A DNA stretch of 9,960 nucleotides from Verrucomicrobiota bacterium (GTDB taxonomy: Bacteria; Verrucomicrobiota; Verrucomicrobiia; Verrucomicrobiales; Verrucomicrobiaceae), in assembly GCA_021413535.1 (NCBI GenBank), contig JAIOQF010000269.1, forward strand, positions 1-9,960, given 5' to 3'. Position 1 is the stretch's first letter. Every line of letters begins with the position of its first letter. Below, piece by piece: positions 6,809-9,960 of this stretch. The translations under genes and the position numbers were made by a program. Below the pieces are notes generated by a model. The model searched no databases, was not told where the DNA came from, and was given only the letters and a program-made list of their open reading frames with translations.

Positions 6809-7426
6809 TCACCAAGATGTGATGGGCTTGCGCGATGATGCTTTGGGATCGTTGTCGCTGTAAACAACCACTTCTGCCGCGAGATCAGCCAGCTCAGCGG
6901 CGACATAAGCTGCATTGAAAGCCGCTCCCGATGCTGGGGTGGCGGTTTTAACAGGATTTTTAATAGTGTGGTCACCGCTGTAATCGAGCGTGATATGATA
7001 ATACTGGGGATTTGCGGCCGTGCTCCAAGGATCCACCACGGAATATTTCCCGCCCGTTGTGATGAGTCCGTTGGCGGCGCTCCTTGCTATGGGCGGATCG
7101 TAGAATGGAATCTCCCGCGGATTATACGTTGTGTTCTTGCCCAGCAGAACGGCGATCATTTCATTAGTCGTGTCGGTGTCGATGGTCGTGTCGGTCGTGG
7201 TGTTGGTGGCGTTTGGATCTGGCAGCCGGCTATACTCCTCCTGATATTTCTTCACGGCGACCGCGATTCCATGCACAGCCGCGCGGGCCTGGGTTTCTTT
7301 CGCCTTTTTCATCACCGCATTAACAGCCGGAACCGCCATGCCTGCGAGGATGGCGATGATGGTAATGACGATCAGCAGTTCGATTAACGTGAAGCCACTT
7401 TGGCGGTTAAGGGGATTAGTTTTCAT
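6809..7426 (-). CDS. Orphan type II secretion pseudopilin, GspG-like
   Basis: A 205-aa protein with a classic class III (prepilin) signal. The leader MKTNPLNRQSG is followed by FTLIELLIVITIIAILAG: cleavage and N-methylation are expected after G11, with F12 as new N-terminus, the conserved Glu at +5 (E16), and a membrane helix at about 13-34. The segment DPWSTAANPQYYHITLDYSG (132-151) resembles the DPWG-N-Y region of GspG major pseudopilins. Residues 74-87 form a Thr/Asp-rich tract (nine Thr, three Asp) with no family counterpart that I know. No other secretion or pilus gene is nearby, so the protein is an orphan; scattered pseudopilins of this kind are frequent in Verrucomicrobiota and related groups. 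It must rely on a prepilin peptidase and assembly machine encoded elsewhere. A strong candidate promoter lies 80-110 bp upstream. No Shine-Dalgarno sequence precedes the ATG. Confidence 0.9.
   Translation of the reverse strand: MKTNPLNRQSGFTLIELLIVITIIAILAGMAVPAVNAVMKKAKETQARAAVHGIAVAVKKYQEEYSRLPDPNATNTTTDTTIDTDTTNEMIAVLLGKNTTYNPREIPFYDPPIARSAANGLITTGGKYSVVDPWSTAANPQYYHITLDYSGDHTIKNPVKTATPASGAAFNAAYVAAELADLAAEVVVYSDNDPKASSRKPITSW
7167..7195. repeat. 11-bp direct repeat inside the pseudopilin gene
   Basis: GTCGTGTCGGT occurs at 7167-7177 and again at 7185-7195 (plus strand), exactly 18 bp (six codons) apart. It lies within the part of the gene that encodes the Thr/Asp-rich tract. The in-frame period suggests expansion by slippage that kept the reading frame. 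Confidence 0.6.
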
Positions 7427-7506
7427 GGAATGTATAATAGGGGGCTATATAAGAGGCATGTGAAATGCAGTCTGAATCTTTAGACAATCAATCAGATCAT
7501 AAGGTC

Positions 7507-7536
7507 ATTATAACAAGAAAGCGGTCAGCACGTCAA
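7507..7536 (-). promoter_or_regulatory. Sigma-70-type promoter for the pseudopilin gene
   Basis: On the minus strand TTGACG (7536-7531, five of six) is followed after 18 bp by a perfect TATAAT (7512-7507). Transcription would start near 7500 and leave a leader of about 74 nt before the ATG at 7426. The quality of both boxes suggests strong, possibly constitutive expression. Confidence 0.65.
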
Positions 7537-7662
7537 TACGCAAGAAGCGTGAACAAACGAGTCAAGGCGAGCAGCAGTCGAGCATCTTGACAAGCATCTC
7601 TGGTCATTGCGGCGCAGTCTTGTGATTGAAAAAATGTTTGCGGCAACATCATGCAAAGAAGA

Positions 7663-7690
7663 TTGACAGTTTGGCGCGCGCAAATACTCT
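7663..7690 (+). promoter_or_regulatory. Candidate ppdK promoter
   Basis: A perfect -35 TTGACA (7663-7668) is followed after 16 bp by TACTCT (7685-7690), which keeps only the first, second and last bases of the -10 consensus. The start would fall near 7697, giving a leader of about 80 nt. The GC-rich spacer contains the near-palindrome TTTGGCGCGCGCAAA, a possible operator. Confidence 0.4.
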
Positions 7691-7779
7691 TGCGTTCGAT
7701 TCGCGGCATCACTCCCGGACGACATCGTTCAACCATCAACCTCACACGACACACGCCGGAATAAACGGCTGATTCAATT

Positions 7780-9960
7780 ATGGCCAAGACAGCATCAAAA
7801 AACAGCGCAGGACAGAAATACGTTTACACCTGGGGCGCAGGCAAAGCGGACGGCAACGGCAGCATGAAAGCCCTCCTCGGAGGCAAAGGTGCAAATCTCG
7901 CGGAGATGACACGCATCGGTCTCCCGGTCCCTCCCGGATTCACCGCCACCACGGAAGTCTGCACCTATTATTATGCAAACAAGCGCACCTACCCCTCATC
8001 GCTGCAGTCGCAGATGGAAGCCGGTGTCGCCAATATGGAAAAGATCATGGGCTGCAAGTTCGGCGATGCCCAGGGCATGCCGCTGCTCGTAGCCGTGCGC
8101 TCCGGTGCCCGCGACTCCATGCCCGGCATGATGGACACCATCCTGAATCTTGGATTGAACGACAACACGGTCATCGCGCTGGAGAAGGCCACGAACAACC
8201 CGCGTTTCGCCTGGGATTGCTACCGTCGTTTCATTCAGATGTATGGCGACGTCGTCATGGGTGTCCAGAAGCGCGCCGGTGAAGATGAAGATCCCTTCGA
8301 GGCCGTGATTCACAAGGTGAAACACGACCATCATGAAGATGATGTCGACGACAGCATGCTCACGGTCGACGATTACAAGGAGCTCGTGAAGCGCTTCAAG
8401 GCGCTCGTGAAAGAGCGCACCGGCAAAGCTTTCCCCAATGATGTCTGGGATCAGCTTCGCGGAGCTGCGGGCGCGGTTTTCGGATCGTGGATGAATGATC
8501 GCGCGATCGTCTATCGCCGGAAATATAATATCCCGACCGAATGGGGCACCGCCGTCAATGTGCAGGCGATGGTCTACGGAAACACGGGTGCGAATTCAGG
8601 CAGCGGCGTGGCCTTCACCAGAAACCCGGCCAATGGTGCCAACGAATTCTACGGCGAGTTTCTCATCAACGCCCAAGGCGAAGATGTGGTCGCCGGCGTG
8701 CGCACCCCGGAACCGGTCTCGCGGCTCAAGGCCGAGATGCCCAAGCCCTTCGCGGAACTCATGAAAGTTCGCGCCACCCTCGAAAAGCATTTCAAGGATG
8801 TGCAGGATATCGAGTTTACCATTCAGGAAGGAAAACTCTTCATGCTTCAGACTCGCAACGGCAAGCGAACCGCCGCCGCCGCACTCAAGTTCTCCATGGA
8901 CATGGTTAAGGAAAAACTCATCGACTGGAAGAAGGCGATTCAGCGCAATCCGGCCGATCAGCTTGATCAGCTTCTGGCACCGATCTTCGATGCCGCGGAC
9001 GTGAAGAAGGCGAAGGAACTCGCGAAGGGTCTGCCCGCTGGACCGGGCGCAGCATCTGGAAAAATTTATCTCAATGCTGATCGCGCCGCTGCTGCTGCCG
9101 AAAGAGGAGAGAAAGTTCTGCTCGTTCGCAACGAAACATCACCGGAAGATCTTCGTGGCATGATCGCCGCTGAAGGAATTCTTACTGCCAAGGGCGGTGT
9201 CTCGTCGCACGCTGCGCTGGTAGCGCGGCAGATGGGTAAGGTCTGCATCTGCGGTGCCAGCGCCCTCGAAATTGATTACGATAAGAAGACGCTCAAAGTT
9301 GCTGGCGAGACATTCAAGGAAGGTGACTTCCTTTCAATCGACGGCACCAGCGGTATCGTTTACGGCGGCTCGCTCAAGACTGCGCCCAGCGAAATCGTTA
9401 CCGGTTTGCTTCACGGCGACAAAGCCGCGCAGGCCACCGAGAAATTCAAGAGCTTCAAAACGCTCATGGACTGGTGCGCCAAGGTCACGCGCCTTCAAGT
9501 GCGCACCAACGCTGACACACCTGAACAGACGGAAAATGCCATCGCATTCGGTGCCCAGGGTATCGGACTCACGCGCACTGAGCACATGTTCTTCGAGGGC
9601 AATCGCATTGATGCCATGCGTGAAATGATTCTCGCGGACAATCTCGATGATCGGAAAAAAGCTCTCGCGAAACTTCTTCCGTATCAACGCGAAGATTTTA
9701 TCGGAATCTTCCAAGCACTCAAGGGACTGCCGGCGACGATTCGTCTGCTCGATCCTCCGCTTCACGAATTCTTGCCGCACACAGCGGAGCAACAGAAAGA
9801 ACTCGCGACGAAACTCGGCATCAGCGCGGAGCACATTTCCCATCGTGTGGAGCAGCTTCATGAAATGAATCCGATGCTGGGACATCGTGGCTGTCGTCTC
9901 GGAATTGCGTATCCGGAAATCACCGAGATGCAGGCGCGCGCGATCTTCGAAGCTGCTGCG
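7780..9960 (+). CDS. ppdK: Pyruvate, phosphate dikinase, partial
   Basis: Interconverts pyruvate + ATP + phosphate and PEP + AMP + pyrophosphate in the cytosol, serving gluconeogenesis or pyrophosphate-linked glycolysis. 727 residues are visible of roughly 870-910, and the 3' end lies beyond the window. The N-terminal nucleotide-binding domain has GGKGANLAEM (34-43, K36), AVRSGARDSMPG (105-116, R107) and DIEFTIQEGKLFMLQTR (343-359; D343, E345, Q357). The swivelling domain carries the phospho-accepting H477 in GGVSSHAALVARQMG. The C-terminal PEP/pyruvate barrel begins with GIGLTRTEHMFF (R599) and LLDPPLHEF (R655 just before it), then NPMLGHRGCRLG. These correspond to K22, R92, D321, E323, Q335, H455, R561 and R617 of the Clostridium symbiosum enzyme (numbers from memory). 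TSH, rather than PEP synthase's TCH, is the dikinase pattern, and SSH fits it. The ATG start gives the usual N-terminus but has no Shine-Dalgarno sequence. The linker after the histidine domain is longer than usual. Confidence 0.96.
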   Translation, partial: MAKTASKNSAGQKYVYTWGAGKADGNGSMKALLGGKGANLAEMTRIGLPVPPGFTATTEVCTYYYANKRTYPSSLQSQMEAGVANMEKIMGCKFGDAQGMPLLVAVRSGARDSMPGMMDTILNLGLNDNTVIALEKATNNPRFAWDCYRRFIQMYGDVVMGVQKRAGEDEDPFEAVIHKVKHDHHEDDVDDSMLTVDDYKELVKRFKALVKERTGKAFPNDVWDQLRGAAGAVFGSWMNDRAIVYRRKYNIPTEWGTAVNVQAMVYGNTGANSGSGVAFTRNPANGANEFYGEFLINAQGEDVVAGVRTPEPVSRLKAEMPKPFAELMKVRATLEKHFKDVQDIEFTIQEGKLFMLQTRNGKRTAAAALKFSMDMVKEKLIDWKKAIQRNPADQLDQLLAPIFDAADVKKAKELAKGLPAGPGAASGKIYLNADRAAAAAERGEKVLLVRNETSPEDLRGMIAAEGILTAKGGVSSHAALVARQMGKVCICGASALEIDYDKKTLKVAGETFKEGDFLSIDGTSGIVYGGSLKTAPSEIVTGLLHGDKAAQATEKFKSFKTLMDWCAKVTRLQVRTNADTPEQTENAIAFGAQGIGLTRTEHMFFEGNRIDAMREMILADNLDDRKKALAKLLPYQREDFIGIFQALKGLPATIRLLDPPLHEFLPHTAEQQKELATKLGISAEHISHRVEQLHEMNPMLGHRGCRLGIAYPEITEMQARAIFEAAA

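Larger units (their letters stand above)
7427..7779. other. Divergent intergenic region, pseudopilin / ppdK
   Basis: 353 bp between the starts of two divergent genes. I see no credible coding sequence or structured RNA. It holds a near-consensus promoter towards the pseudopilin (7507-7536) and a candidate promoter towards ppdK (7663-7690). A second TTGACA at 7587-7592 has no -10 at a usable distance. The distance between the two start regions (about 200 bp) leaves room for a shared regulator, but no clear operator stands out apart from TTTGGCGCGCGCAAA (7670-7684), a near-palindrome within the ppdK promoter spacer. Confidence 0.6.

Noticed and set aside
7433..7438. TATTAT just before the pseudopilin start, suggesting a leaderless transcript
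   Set aside because: No -35 element lies at the right distance, and a far better promoter exists at 7507-7536.
7628..7649. Terminator-like ATGTT-GCCGCA-AACAT-TTTTT on the minus strand
   Set aside because: The stem has only five mostly A-T pairs, and no gene ends upstream of it on that strand.
7525..7787. Two overlapping small minus-strand frames between the pseudopilin and ppdK
   Set aside because: They overlap in different frames, cover the promoter sites of both neighbours, and show no protein-like features.

Overview
This window looks like a piece of a moderately GC-rich bacterial chromosome. The organism is most likely a member of the Verrucomicrobiota or a close PVC relative. That placement is an inference from the flavour of DnaA and pyruvate phosphate dikinase, the orphan type II pseudopilin and the large SNF2 helicase; no marker in the window settles it. 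The content is mostly housekeeping. I see no mobile element, CRISPR array, phage genes or obvious defence island, and nothing I would call a clearly new system.

Layout. On the minus strand from the left edge: the first two thirds of dnaN (sliding clamp), a 117-bp gap with a probable dnaA terminator, then dnaA. Upstream of dnaA lies a 300-bp non-coding stretch with a very A+T-rich pocket (about 71% A+T over 2421-2560, hand count) and short repeats. It is the natural place for the dnaA promoter and possibly an origin, although I find no good consensus DnaA box there. A small unknown gene (89 aa, plus strand) follows. It runs head-on into a 1164-aa SNF2-type helicase gene on the minus strand, and the two stop codons share bases. 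Next come a proline tRNA (anticodon CGG, CCA encoded) and an orphan GspG-like pseudopilin with a near-consensus promoter, both on the minus strand. A 353-bp divergent intergenic region then leads to ppdK (plus strand), which is open at the right edge.

How the genes relate. dnaA and dnaN form the classic replication-initiation pair. The helicase, tRNA, pseudopilin and ppdK show no functional link to it or to one another and appear to be single transcription units. None of the six protein-gene starts has a convincing Shine-Dalgarno sequence. The more interesting details are a glycine in DnaA at the position of a base-contacting threonine of E. coli, a serine replacing the usual regulatory threonine beside the catalytic histidine of PPDK together with a longer swivel linker, and an unassigned 540-residue N-terminal half in the SNF2 protein.
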